A DNA stretch of 64,000 nucleotides. It comes from Pseudevernia furfuracea (Eukaryota; Ascomycota; Lecanoromycetes; Lecanorales; Parmeliaceae). The DNA is taken from the NCBI GenBank assembly GCA_022315425.1, contig JAIUPT010000021.1, forward strand, positions 1,054,001-1,118,000. The letters run 5' to 3'. The notes below the pieces were generated by a model, which was not told the origin of the DNA, did no database searches, and saw nothing but the letters and a program-made list of their open reading frames with translations. Position numbers and translations under genes: made by a program. Shown here one piece after another: positions 21,947-32,246 of the stretch. Within the stretch, counting starts at the first letter, position 1. Each line of letters starts with the position of its first letter.

Positions 21947-24220
21947 CTATATATATTCCTCATCATCATCATATAGTGTCTCATCTAGATCCAATTCGCC
22001 CTCGAAACCATCCTCCTCTTGCTGTCCGCGATCGTAACTCCCATTCTCGATGCTATTTAGAACAGGCGTAGAGATAGGAATGCATGGCAACACTAGCAAC
22101 ACTGGTAAGCTGCGAGCTGACTTCTTTCTACGCCCAAACGCCCCTACATTATCAGCCAGTTCGCGTCCAATGCCCGGTTCAATGCCTAACTTCTCCCATT
22201 TGTGCTCAAAGTCATCGCCTTTCCACTTCTGAATGTGCTGGGACTTGTAGTGCTTGTCCAACAGGGTATTCTTTGCATTCTCCAGGGCCCTCTGGTCGTG
22301 CGGTGTAGCCTCCAGCTTCATGTCTTCGATGAATTCTTCCAAGTCAACATGTACCGGACTGCTAGCCCTTTGCTCTGGAGCTGAAGTAACCGGTGTCACC
22401 GTAACCCCACGGCTGTAGGCACGGCTGACAGAGCGCTGGGGGTCGTAGGCACGGCTGACAGAGCGCTGAGGGTCGTAATGGCCACGTGCGGCAAGCTCAG
22501 CCTCAAGACGAGAGGAACGGATATCTGTAAGGGAGTCAGTCGAATTCGTTGACGATGTAGGAAGCTGAATAATGGTAGTCGCAGGAGTAGCAGCAGGAGG
22601 CGCGTAATCACGTGGTCTCGTGATATTATCCTCCCTCTCATTCCTCCTCTTGCGGGCCTCAACCTTCTGCTTATTCTTCAGATTGCGCTCCCAGGCGATG
22701 GCTAGACTCATGGGCGGTGCCTCGACAGTGAGTCTATTGGTTCGATTCGCTAGAATGGCTGCGGACCAGCTGGTCAGGTCCTGGGGCGTAACGAGATAAT
22801 GCCTGCGGGGGTCTTTGGTGTCATTAATGTAGCAGACCGGTTCAGGGTACTCCTGACTGTCACAGTCCTTCTTAAGACACTTCCAGCAAGCGCGAATTTC
22901 ACGTCTAACGGCAACGACAGGGTTAATCTCATCCTTCACAGCCTGAGCATTAAGCAGTCGTTCGATGGGATTTGAGCTTGTGGGAATATCGGTGAGACTT
23001 ATAGATCTATTACCCAGAGTCCTACCGCTCTGTGTAATAATCGCAGGAATGGTTTTGGTAGCAGCAGGCTTCTTCTCAATGACGCCAGATTTGTTGCGGG
23101 CGTATCGATATATCAGACCAAGTTGGAGCTCTTTCTTCTGCTTCCAATCCAGCAGCTCGTCGAGGACCGTGTTTAAGACCTGTGCATACTCGCCAGGATC
23201 AGTCTTCTGAACGCTGAAATGCTTCTGTTTGGTTGCAGCAAGAGAGTCGTGCGTTGGAGTGGCGACAAGAGAGACTCGGTGGCATAGTATATGCCCAATG
23301 GATGAAGCATGCTCACGAGCCTTGCTATCCTGGGCAGCTGACAGCACGTATACAGAGGGAGTTACACCCAGCTGATGCCTCTCAATCTCGGTGTTGAACG
23401 CGATCTTTTCGCCCTCCCAGAACGACTCCACGTTGAGTTTGTATTGTATGACTTCCGCCTCTTCCTCGCTGGGCGAGTCGACTTCAACAACGTCTTTTTG
23501 AGAGGCAGGGGGTTGGGATGGCTTCGTTTTTGCCTTCGGCCTGGCTGATTCCTTGTCCTTCTTCTGCGGACGAGGTGGCTGACTGTTTCGAGTTTCTGTA
23601 GTCAGCAAAGTCTCCTGCTCACGTCTCCTCTCCTCTCTATCCTCCTCGTCATCATACGTCGCCTGCGAATCGAATTGGGAGTTCAATTGGCTGTTGGGCT
23701 GGGTCGCTGTCGATGCTCGCATTCTGGCAGCAAACCCAGACTGTGAAGAGCGAAAAGAGCATGGACTTTCCGACCTTCCCATGAACGACAGACTCTCGTT
23801 GGCAAGCATTTGACTGAAGGTCGCCCCTGACCCTCGATCTACAGGGCGTCGTCTGCTGCTCGGGACGTCTGGCGGTGGTATGCTATCTAGAGACTCAGGT
23901 AGCTGACTTTCTGGCAGTGTCGGCGAACTCGGTTTCAAAAGATTCAGCAGGGACTCAGTCACCGGCTCAGGACGCTGTCGTTTAGGAGGCTTCGGTTCAT
24001 TCAGTCTTAATGAGGGCGTTGTCGTACTGCGAGATCTCATAATCAGCTTCAGGCTGGGTGCCTTGGACGTAGACGTAGCAGGGACATTCATCGTCACTGC
24101 ACCCCTCGCAGCTGCAGCTTGGGAGGACGAAGGCCGCTTATTATCACTGGTCAGTAGGGTGTTTGCACGTCTCTTTCTCACAGGAGGCTTCTTGGGCGCA
24201 ACGATCTTTCTAGGTGCCAT
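21947..24220 (-). CDS. Second transposon gene: 757-residue protein of unknown function
   Basis: Uninterrupted single exon, convergent with the transposase pseudogene and wholly inside the inverted repeats. The N-terminus is very basic (MAPRKIVAPKKPPVRKRR), a likely nuclear or DNA-binding tail. Residues 40-240 are Ser/Pro/Gln-rich and disordered, with an acidic SPSEEEAE segment. A more ordered part begins near residue 255 (KLNVESFWEGEKIAFNTEIE) and extends past a cysteine group C445-C448-C453-C463 (CX2CX4CX9C) that could bind zinc together with H476. Two exact decapeptides YDPQRSVSRA lie near residues 585-605. The C-terminus is strongly acidic. I recognise no family. It may be a transposition accessory factor or a captured host gene. 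Codon use looks normal. Confidence 0.8.
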   Translation of the reverse strand: MAPRKIVAPKKPPVRKRRANTLLTSDNKRPSSSQAAAARGAVTMNVPATSTSKAPSLKLIMRSRSTTTPSLRLNEPKPPKRQRPEPVTESLLNLLKPSSPTLPESQLPESLDSIPPPDVPSSRRRPVDRGSGATFSQMLANESLSFMGRSESPCSFRSSQSGFAARMRASTATQPNSQLNSQFDSQATYDDEEDREERRREQETLLTTETRNSQPPRPQKKDKESARPKAKTKPSQPPASQKDVVEVDSPSEEEAEVIQYKLNVESFWEGEKIAFNTEIERHQLGVTPSVYVLSAAQDSKAREHASSIGHILCHRVSLVATPTHDSLAATKQKHFSVQKTDPGEYAQVLNTVLDELLDWKQKKELQLGLIYRYARNKSGVIEKKPAATKTIPAIITQSGRTLGNRSISLTDIPTSSNPIERLLNAQAVKDEINPVVAVRREIRACWKCLKKDCDSQEYPEPVCYINDTKDPRRHYLVTPQDLTSWSAAILANRTNRLTVEAPPMSLAIAWERNLKNKQKVEARKRRNEREDNITRPRDYAPPAATPATTIIQLPTSSTNSTDSLTDIRSSRLEAELAARGHYDPQRSVSRAYDPQRSVSRAYSRGVTVTPVTSAPEQRASSPVHVDLEEFIEDMKLEATPHDQRALENAKNTLLDKHYKSQHIQKWKGDDFEHKWEKLGIEPGIGRELADNVGAFGRRKKSARSLPVLLVLPCIPISTPVLNSIENGSYDRGQQEEDGFEGELDLDETLYDDDEEYI
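22415..22474. repeat. 30-bp in-frame tandem duplication in the second transposon gene
   Basis: Two adjacent 30-bp units (22415-22444 and 22445-22474) differ at one base and encode the duplicated decapeptide YDPQRSVSRA. Confidence 0.85.
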
Positions 24221-24349
24221 GGCGACGACGATACAGTCTATAAACGTGGTGAGAGGGCCCCTCTATATGTATGTGCTACACCGTCAGTTGGATAACTTCA
24301 AATCTAGCCTAATTAGGAAGCTGCAATAGCTACTGTGACGTCTACATGT

Positions 24350-24448
24350 CGAAAATGCCTTTTGCTTGCATTTGGCCGTGGTCCCAGCAAAAATTTGCGG
24401 GGCAGGGTGCCAGCGGGACGCTCCCGCCAAGGGTTTTGCAAAAAGGAG
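24350..24448 (-). repeat. Right terminal inverted repeat of the transposon
   Basis: 99 bp, reverse complement of 20169-20267 with one mismatch. It is followed at once by the TA target duplication. Confidence 0.95.
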
Positions 24449-24450
24449 TA

Positions 24451-25386
24451 TTAAGGTATTGAAGGGTTGCTTTTGAAACAGCCTGCAGGACCCCCTCGGA
24501 GCTGTAGGCCGCCGATCCTAATTAGCTTCACTACGGTAAGGTACGTACCTTAGCTTCACTGCAAATCTTCCTCTTACTTTATTTATCCTGCTTCACCGTT
24601 TCTTCCTCATTCATATCCCCTTTCCCTTTACCTTCTCTAACTCACTTCAGATAGTCCTCTCATACCCTCTAATGTTTATGCATGTCAACAGCACAGATTC
24701 CGGCAAGATACAGATTTAGATACCTCTTCCTCTATCTATTACAATGTATTTAGCGAGTGGAGCTTGCTGCATGGGATTGCTCCAATTGGCAAGATCCCGC
24801 GCTAAAGGCCGACATGTCTTCATTCCATTTCTAAAATTGTAGCTGTTCGCTAGTGTTCTCCGAAAGAATTAGCGTCTATATCATACCCGGGTTTTACTTT
24901 AGCCACTGTTTGCTTTGTCCCCATATATTCCACCGGCGGCTACGTTGTGTTTGCGTATGTGAGAGCCAGTATATCGACTTCCCAATAGCGTCCGGAAGCT
25001 CTGGATCTTGGGTTTTACTCTCTAAGACTGGGACATATCATTTGAAAGGTGTATACTTGGTCGAGAGATTATATTGGATGAACATCTAACGTTGGAATAC
25101 AGTATTTATTTAAGTTGTGAAAAAGTGTTTGAACTGTGAATGGCTGTGGGTGCACGACGGCTATAAGCTCTTTACATCTACTAGGTACATAAAAAAAACC
25201 TTTTCTCTGCCTGTAGTCTTTGATTAAACGGCTAGGCTTTCCTATATATTATTCTGCTGAACAAAGTCTAAAGTGAATCATTAGGCCTCCACAAATAACG
25301 GACAAGTGTCTACTCGAAGCTCATACATCCTACTTCCAGTTCCTCGACACTAAACTTACAACTATAAGCACACAGAACTCTTTACA
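24451..25386. other. AT-rich intergenic region with a flanked palindrome
   Basis: This stretch of 936 bases lies between the transposon and the FlbE-like gene. The palindrome at 24537-24552 is listed separately. The rest is AT-rich and shows no convincing coding potential. Confidence 0.5.
24522..24560. repeat. 16-bp palindrome flanked by 11-bp direct repeats
   Basis: TAAGGTACGTACCTTA (24537-24552) is a perfect palindrome. It is bracketed by two copies of TTAGCTTCACT (24522-24532 and 24550-24560), the second overlapping the palindrome by three bases. This might be a footprint of an old insertion or a protein-binding site. Confidence 0.7.
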
Positions 25387-25964
25387 ATGCCTATCTATCT
25401 CATTCACGGTTTCCGCTGGCCGCGCAACCAAGGTCATCATGGAATCGGTCCCTACATCATCATGAACAATGTCCTCGACGCGGCTGTCAACTACACAATG
25501 ACTGAGAGCAGCTCTGCTGCTCTTATCGAGAGCCTTCGCGCTCAACACCCAGACATCATGGCCCAGCTGCCAAATCTTCGCCTGGTCGAACAAGGCAGCC
25601 TCGACGACGGCACCCAGCCATACGCCTACCTGTGCGACACGGTCGTTGAGCACGATCTCAGCATTGACCTTACCGGGCGGTTGCAGCCGAGCGCAGGATC
25701 ACAGTGGCATGCAATGTCGGACTTGATCGATGTGTTGGCACCTGGAGCGAGACTTGGGTGGTATGTGGTGCACAACGATGATCCGTTTCGCGGTGGGAAT
25801 CCTCCGGTGGCCTATAAAGATACGGAGCAGGTTCGTGATTGATACTAAATTTTTTCAACCACATGCTGATTGATTTCCAGGCGCGTGCTGGAAGCGTCGA
25901 CAAGGCTGGGAAGAAGGGAGGATTCAAGGGATTGTTCGGCGGAAAGAAAGGGATGAAGACCTGA
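25387..25964 (+). CDS. FlbE-like conidiation regulator (tentative)
   Basis: Exons are 25387..25830 and 25881..25964, giving 175 residues; the intron starts GTTCGT. The protein opens MPIYLIHGFRWPR, as do fungal proteins annotated as developmental regulator FlbE. In Aspergillus, FlbE sits at the hyphal tip and works with the bZIP factor FlbB to start conidiation. Further family-like features are the DAAVNYTMTESSSAALIESL helix, LPNLRLVEQGSLDDGTQPYA and the GWYVVHNDDPFR strand. The tail is short, glycine/lysine-rich and basic (GGFKGLFGGKKGMKT). There is no membrane segment or signal. The assignment rests on remembered N-terminal similarity, so a general fungal protein of unknown role is the alternative. 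Confidence 0.6.
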
Positions 25965-26793
25965 GCATAGGCGGACCATGCGGACCATTGTAGGTATGGC
26001 TTGACGGGTTCATTACCAGTACCATTGGGTACAGTGTCCTCTACTGATCGTGTGCAGGTCGCCTGTAGGTGGGGAACAGGCAGGTGATCACAGATATGCT
26101 TGTGGCAGCTATGAGCAGCATTGGTGGAGATATCATGGCTTTGTAATTATCAAAGTGGCAAGATAGCTCCCGACAGAATATCAAAGAGCCCAAAAGGTGA
26201 CAGTACTTTTGACCTTGCTGAAGTTGACGGTCAATACATGGAATGAAAGATGTCAGAATGTGGCGGATCCCCCATCTCTTGAGCTTGTTGCTTATGGCAA
26301 AGATCCACAGATCGAACAAATGCACTTTACCATAGCTAGCCAACGTTGAGATATCGATCGGAGCGCCTCGGCACTCTCATTGGCAAGTGACCTGATCGGT
26401 GTACTAGTACCTGCCAAGCTAATAGAACGTGGACCTTATAAGTACCTTACTATCTAGGTAGTCTGTAACTTGCAGCCCCGCTTTTGTTTCCCCGCCTTTT
26501 TTTCCACATATCGTCACTCTTGCACAAGGTGCTTACTAAGGTACACAAGTCGAGCATAGAGCTAGAGGAAGGCCATCCTCCGCCCTGATGCATGACCGAG
26601 AAGTGACGACGACTACTTTGATGATCGACAAAGCCCTCAAATGTGCGCGACCCGGCACAACCATGCAGCCAGATGCAGCTAGGTTTTTACCAGCCCCGGA
26701 GCTTCGTGCGATGGGGTATAAAAGGATGGGGACCCCCTCTACAGCTCGTCCAGAGCTTTACTTTGAGCTTCTTGGCATCATCAGAGTCCCACC
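25965..26793. other. Intergenic region, promoter of gtaA
   Basis: 829 bases. It contains the TATA box for the glutaminase gene near its right end (separate entry) and otherwise no recognisable feature. Confidence 0.5.
26717..26725 (+). promoter_or_regulatory. TATA box of the glutaminase A gene
   Basis: TATAAAAGG lies 77 bases before the gtaA start codon, correctly oriented. A strong TATA box fits an inducible secreted-enzyme gene. Confidence 0.6.
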
Positions 26794-29786
26794 ATGCGTG
26801 CAGCGACTTCTTTCTTCACTTTTGCTCTATCTGCTAGCCTCACCTTTGGTCAACTCTCCAATGGGTAAGAGATGTCCGAAATCGACTAAACGTTCAGCAC
26901 TGATCCGACTTTAGAAACACCCTTCCAGTGTACTCTCCTGCACGGCCACCAGCTGTCCCACTTGCGGTCCGCTCTCCATATACCAGCGCATGGACTTCTA
27001 CTTCGAATAATGGCACATTGAATACCAATGGTGTGATATTCTGGTACGTGGCACAATCAGATGCGCTTGAAGTGTCATACAGAGACTGACCGCGATAGGC
27101 CAGGTACTCCTCTTGGTTGGGAAGGGGTGAGTATCTCGAGGACGATGCTGTTTGAGATCAGAACTTAGTGACTCATAGATTGTAACCGTCGATGGGACTT
27201 CCTACGAGTACCTCGGGACAGGCTCGTCGAATCTTCCTACATTGCCAAATCTGAAGTCTGCTGTCCCCTTGACCGTTAGTTATGATTCACAGTACTCGAA
27301 TTTCACATTCAGTGCTGGTCCCATGGAGATCACGGCCAGTTTCCTATCGTCTGTTTTACCGAAAGATCTCTGTCGGACAAGCATTCCACTCAGCTATTTG
27401 TCGACTTCTGTAAGGTCTACGGACAATACCAGTCATAGTGTGCAATTCTACAGCGATGTCAACGCAGCTTGGGTGGCATACGAGAGCAATGTCACTACGC
27501 AGTGGACCTTCTATGAGGATTCTACTTCGGCGAACGGAAGCATCAACGCTACGAATTCTTCTTCAATATACAGCTGGTACGTATAATCGACTGGAACCTC
27601 CTAGCCCACACTGACCCGCTTCAGGTTTGTCTATCTAGAGAATGCCTATGATTTCGCCGAGGAATATGACAAGCCTCTATGTGTGAATGCCTTTTATTCA
27701 AAGCCTATATATTCTAATGAGAAGAACAGGGGGCAACTTGACCTACTCTACGTCGTCCAACTTTTCAGGATCAACCAACTTCAGTTACCAGAGTGGATAT
27801 TCGAGCAATCTTCAGTACCAATATGTCATGCAGCATTCCTTGCAAGACTTCGTTGATCCCGCCTATCGACCGTTTGGTACGCGAGATCCTGCTTTTGCCT
27901 TTGCGCATAATTTTGGAACAGTTTCTTCGGCTTCCGTGATGTACACAGTTGGAGAGGTTCAACAACCTTCGATCCGATATCTTACTTCCCAAGGTGTCGA
28001 GTCATTGCAACCGTGGTGGACTCAATGCTATGGTGATGTCTTCCAGATGATCAGTTTTCATTTTAATGATTTTTCTATGACCCAGCAGTTGGCTTCCAGT
28101 TTCGAAGGTCAGCTCAAGGCAGACGTTGATTCGTACTATAGTGCGAACATGGCTATGGTATACAGCAATAGTACCGCCGGTCCGCTTCCATTCTACTCTA
28201 ACGGGTCTCAAACCTACACCAATAGCACCGACCAATACGGAGATCAATACATCTTTGACCCAAACAACATGTATGGTTTCCTGAATCCTAACAACTTCAG
28301 CGGAATCCCCATTCCGGATATTCAAGAAGCTCAGGCATACTACTCTATTGTTGCCCTGTCAACTCGGCAAATAATGGGAGCCTACATTCTGACCGCACCG
28401 CCTTCTGGTGGCTGCTCGAACACCGGTGTGAACAATTCAGAGCCACTGTTTTTCCAGAAAGAAATTTCTTCAGACGGAAACGTCAACACTGTTGACGTCC
28501 TCTACCCAGCTATGCCATTCTTCCTATATGCAAATCCTGAGCTACTTCGATACTCTCTCGAGCCTTTGTTCCAAAATCAAGAAAGTGGGTTTTATCCTAA
28601 CGGCTACAGTATGCATGACTTGGGCACCAACTTCCCCAATGCGTGAGTGCCATTTTCCGAAACCTTTTCCTTCCAATCGATTCCATAATTGAATCTCAAG
28701 ACACAAATTGGGAGCAGGTACTCATAATGCTTAACAACCTCGTTTTTCAACATGAGTTTTCTGCCTCAAGGAAGTCATACTGACTCCGGAATGTGCAGGA
28801 CTGGACATGTGGAGGGCAATGATGAATACATGCCTGTTGAAGAAAGTGGGAACATGATCCTTATGACCTATGCCTACTGTACGTATTTCCGGAGTCCATC
28901 TTTCTTCTTTTGGACCAAATCTTGAGTTCTTGTGACGTATCTTGGGAGTGTCTACTCCGTAGACATGTTACACAACTCAATACTCCCCGTCTGATAGGCA
29001 GTACTGACTCCGAAGTCGTAATTAGACAAGTTTTCTGGAAACTCAGCATTTGTCCAGCAGCATTATGCGAAGCTACAATCATTCGCATCATACCTGATTG
29101 AATACTCGTTGCTTCCGGGCCTTCAGGTCAGCACAGACGACTTCGCCGGCGCGCTAGTCAACCAAACGAACCTAGCAATCAAAGGCATCGTCGGCATTCA
29201 AGCTATGTCTTTCATATCCACCTTGGCAAATGACTCTTTCGGCTCCCAGAATTATAGCAAAACGGCTACAAACTTCTACGACCAATGGGAAGGTTTCGCC
29301 ATCGATCCGTCAGAGAAGCATACCATCCTCGCTTACCAATGGCGCTCAACCTACAGTCTTCTCTATAATACCTACCCAGACGTGCTCCTCGATCTGAATC
29401 TCATTCCAAACTCGCTCTACGACATGCAATCAACCTATTACCCCACCGTTAGCCAAGTATTCGGTATCCCTCTCGATAGCCGTCACAGCTACACCAAGAG
29501 CGACGAATCCATGTGGACAGCTGCCACTTGCACGCCTGAGACGAGGAGATTGTTCGTCAATGCTCTGGGTTATTGGCTCAATGAGACGACAACGCAATAC
29601 GCTTTCACTGATCTTTACGATACAATTGATATGGGTGCATATCCTGTGAGTCCCAATCCGGTAACTTTCATCGCGAGACCTGTTGCTGGTGGGCATTTCT
29701 CGTTGTTGGCGTTGGAGAGAAAGGGGCAGCTGGGGAGCTTGGGCACGGGATTTGGTACTAGCGAGAACTCCACGACGTTGCCTTGA
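26794..29786 (+). CDS. gtaA: Secreted glutaminase A (GtaA)
   Basis: Eight exons: 26794..26864, 26915..27043, 27099..27126 (28 nt), 27179..27576, 27625..27680, 27730..28642, 28799..28878 and 29026..29786, giving 811 residues. GtaA is the extracellular L-glutaminase of filamentous fungi, built from DUF4964/DUF5127, DUF4965 and DUF1793 modules and releasing glutamate from glutamine. A signal peptide (MRAATSFFTFALSASLTFGQ) is clear. Family blocks are YSPARPPAVPLAVRSPYTSA, DSQYSNFTFSAGPMEITASF, DPAFAFAHNFGTVSSASVMY, TGHVEGNDEYMPVEESGNM, QVSTDDFAGALVNQTNLAIK and ARPVAGGHFSLLALE. Many N-x-S/T sequons fit secretion. Each splice keeps the frame and restores family sequence, for example GWEG-IVTVDG and YY-KFSGNS. 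The seventh intron (147 bp) is unusually long for this window. Length is somewhat above the 690 residues of the Aspergillus enzyme. Confidence 0.92.
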
Positions 29787-30059
29787 GGAGCTTGAAGAAT
29801 TGCACTATAACACAGTGTTGTCCTAAATAACGAAAGGAATGATAATGATCTACATGAGTTTAGAGAAGTCGATAAGAATCGTGACTGTCGACTGAACTTA
29901 GCTTGGTTAGATGCGGCTGTCCAATCAGATGCATAATTCTTCAGCGCCTACAGTATGGTACACTCAGCCGAGAGCTTTGGCCAGGTATGGGTCTACTTGC
30001 GGTAGCCTAGATCACTCAATGTTTTAAGGTAGGCATGTTATTGTCTTGTTAGGCACACA

Positions 30060-30491
30060 ATGATGACGAGCACTCCCCCCAGAGAGTCGCGAGTGGCTGA
30101 ATGGACGACGAGGTTGAACGAATGCTTTATGATCGATTTGATATGAAATCGCGCATGGCATATGCTGTTCATGCTGACGTGGGCCATTTGCTTCGGTTAC
30201 CAGTTCTACCTCTACTCGCGGTTCGTTTTCCTAGAGGACGTCGACAGGAGCTGGTCGTTTGGACAGATTCTTGAGATCACTTTCTGGACGCTCATTTCTG
30301 GCGGAGTATGTGAGTCTCAAATGGAGTAAAGCGGTTCTCTCTGTTCGGCGCCATTAGGGCTAATGTTGTGGGTGCAGATGATAGGATTTGAAGGAATGCA
30401 ACATAAGTTGGCGCCCTCTCTGACTGTTGCGTCGAAATTGAATGACGGTTTGAGTAGCACTGATCTGGTGATGCTGAGACAAAAAATCTGA
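30060..30491 (+). pseudogene. Decayed C-terminal fragment of a fungal membrane protein
   Basis: One frame runs 30060..30305, splices at a GTATGT donor (30306) to a CAG acceptor (30377) and ends at a TGA (30489-30491). A single internal TGA at 30144-30146 interrupts it. Around the stop the sequence reads WTTRLNECFMIDLI, stop, NRAWHMLFMLTWAICFGYQF, followed by RFVFLEDVDRSWSFGQILEI and GMIGFEGMQHKLAPSLTV. The pattern of a hydrophobic segment, then DxSWSFGQI, then a membrane segment and GFE is one I associate with the C-terminal end of multi-pass fungal proteins. No N-terminal half is found upstream, so I read it as a gene relic. A short real gene starting at an internal ATG (30162) is possible. 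Confidence 0.5.
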
Positions 30492-32246
30492 ATATGAAGA
30501 GTAGCGTGGAATGGGATCATGGTATGTCCTCCCAAAGCCGATCGATTTCTAGAGCATTGACTTTTTTAAGGGCGCTCAATTCCACTCTTGGGGGGAAAAT
30601 TGAAACCTTGAACGGACTGCGAAACACTAGATGGTGTCACATATAAAACATATGATGGGATGGGTAGACCGCAGATTCCCGAAGCAGCACTGGCCTTCAC
30701 CGTCCGGCAAAGGTCCTTTTCTAGTACAAGCGTACCTCTTCCACGGATCCAATATAGGAAATCATATCGGTCAAGTGTGGTTTATCTTGCAAACCTTTTA
30801 CCACACCATGACTCGAGACAATGGCTATTTACCGAACTTCGACGCATTTTTCGAGCCATGAGCGAGGCATCTTGCCGGGCAATGTTTCATTGTTGGGGTC
30901 GGCGACCCTAATACTGCTAGGTGGCTATGGGCATCGATGAAACATCAGGTGCTACGAAACGCACCATGTCTTGAATGACCCTGTCTTTGAACATCGATTG
31001 GCCAGCGAAGCTCTCTGCCGCGCGTTACAACATTGAAGTGCAATGACCTGAGATCGACTAGAGGTCCATAGTAAGACAAGATGATGATTTTTATACGCCG
31101 CACAAGCCTCGAAGGAAGGAAACCCACCGCCAAGGTTTCATACAATTTTATCAACAGGCTTAAAACAACTGCAACCGATTCGAAAAGTGATTCTTCTGTA
31201 ATAAGCATACTATCTAGTGCCTAATGTTTACATCCGATGGAATCCAGATGCTTGAAAAAGCTGCCTAGACTTTTGTAACATGAGACTGAACGACGGTGTT
31301 TGTTAACCGCTGAAAATTCTTGTCATCCTCTTCTGGTATCTGAGATTAAAGCAGCCGCGTTAGAAGCAGAGATAGCCATGAATATAGATTGTTATTGTTT
31401 CCTTCGCCGTGTGCCCACGAAGAAAGAGACCAAGGGTGTTTCGATCTGAAACCTCAGCCTCAACACGCCTCATTGGCGCACGGACAACATCCTCGGCATC
31501 TTACCAACGTCATATCATGCAGAAAATAGGATCTCAAGGCCCATGGGATCGATTGAGTGTTTCGCAAGCACACGCGCCTTCTCTTGTCCACACGTCGAGC
31601 ACAGTCCATGTTGGTGTCCGGAAGGAACGAAATGGATGTTCGACTACTGCGTTTTAGCCTGCGATGGAAGAAATACCAACCTGACGTATCATTGTGGATA
31701 AATACTATTTGAAAGAGTAGGAGATCAAACGAGCCGATTGTAAGTCTGCCTTGAGTGGCTCTGCCGGCTTTGAGACAGCCAATGTAGGAGTATGGGGGCT
31801 TTGACGGCGACGTGTAATGATTTAAGTCCAACACGAGAGACCAAGGCCCTGGAGATGCGTGCTTTGCCTTGTCCTCTATCGATATCTGCTGTGATCTGCT
31901 CTTTGATTTCAAATGTGTCCCAAATACCGCGTCCTCAAACTAGCCTCGTGTTGCTGCAACATCTTGTTGAACCACATGTTGCACTTTCGATTGCTGTTCC
32001 CCAGTATCTAAGGACTCGTACTGGGGCTATGGCAGATCGATGACGAGGGGGATATGGCCCAGCGATTCGGACATGGCCTAGCAGTCCTTGATCGAGTATA
32101 AAACAGACACGCTGAACGCAGAATTCGGACATCATTCCACCATAACTATCAAGTTTGAATACCCTATTCCAAAAAGGACACACAGAAATCCTCTCTCATT
32201 CAAGCTATCCCAAACCAACCATACCAAAAAGAACCAACCATTCAAA
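30492..32246. other. Long gene-free region
   Basis: 1,755 bases. Open frames of up to 150 codons occur on both strands (for example 31912-31460, minus) but lack recognisable domains or supporting splice structure. A TATA box sits near the right end (separate entry). Confidence 0.5.
32097..32103 (+). promoter_or_regulatory. TATA box of the cysteine-rich secreted protein gene
   Basis: TATAAAA, 150 bases before the start codon at 32247 and followed by an A/C-rich leader (CCAACCATACC words) typical of highly expressed fungal genes. Confidence 0.5.

Larger units (their letters stand above)
20169..24448. mobile_element. Tc1/mariner-type DNA transposon with 99-bp inverted repeats and a second gene
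   Basis: The element is 4,280 bp. Both ends begin CTCCTTTTTGCAAAACCC (read inward) and are flanked by the dinucleotide TA (20167-20168 and 24449-24450), the hallmark target duplication of Tc1/mariner elements. Left and right terminal repeats match over 99 bp with one mismatch. Inside, a rightward DD34E transposase pseudogene (20844-21911) faces a leftward open frame of 757 codons (24220-21947), leaving 35 bases between their ends. With broken transposase codons this copy cannot move by itself, but the ends look fresh. Insertion lies between dph5 and a FlbE-like gene and disrupts neither. Confidence 0.92.

Noticed and set aside
20169..24448. Giant Starship-like element or LTR retrotransposon
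   Set aside because: Only 4.3 kb, with inverted (not direct) terminal repeats, a TA duplication and a DDE transposase; no tyrosine recombinase or reverse transcriptase.
26041..26343. 100-codon minus-strand frame between the FlbE-like and gtaA genes
   Set aside because: No family resemblance and no supporting context.
31460..31912. 150-codon open frame on the minus strand
   Set aside because: No recognisable domain, no splice support, mixed composition; likely chance.
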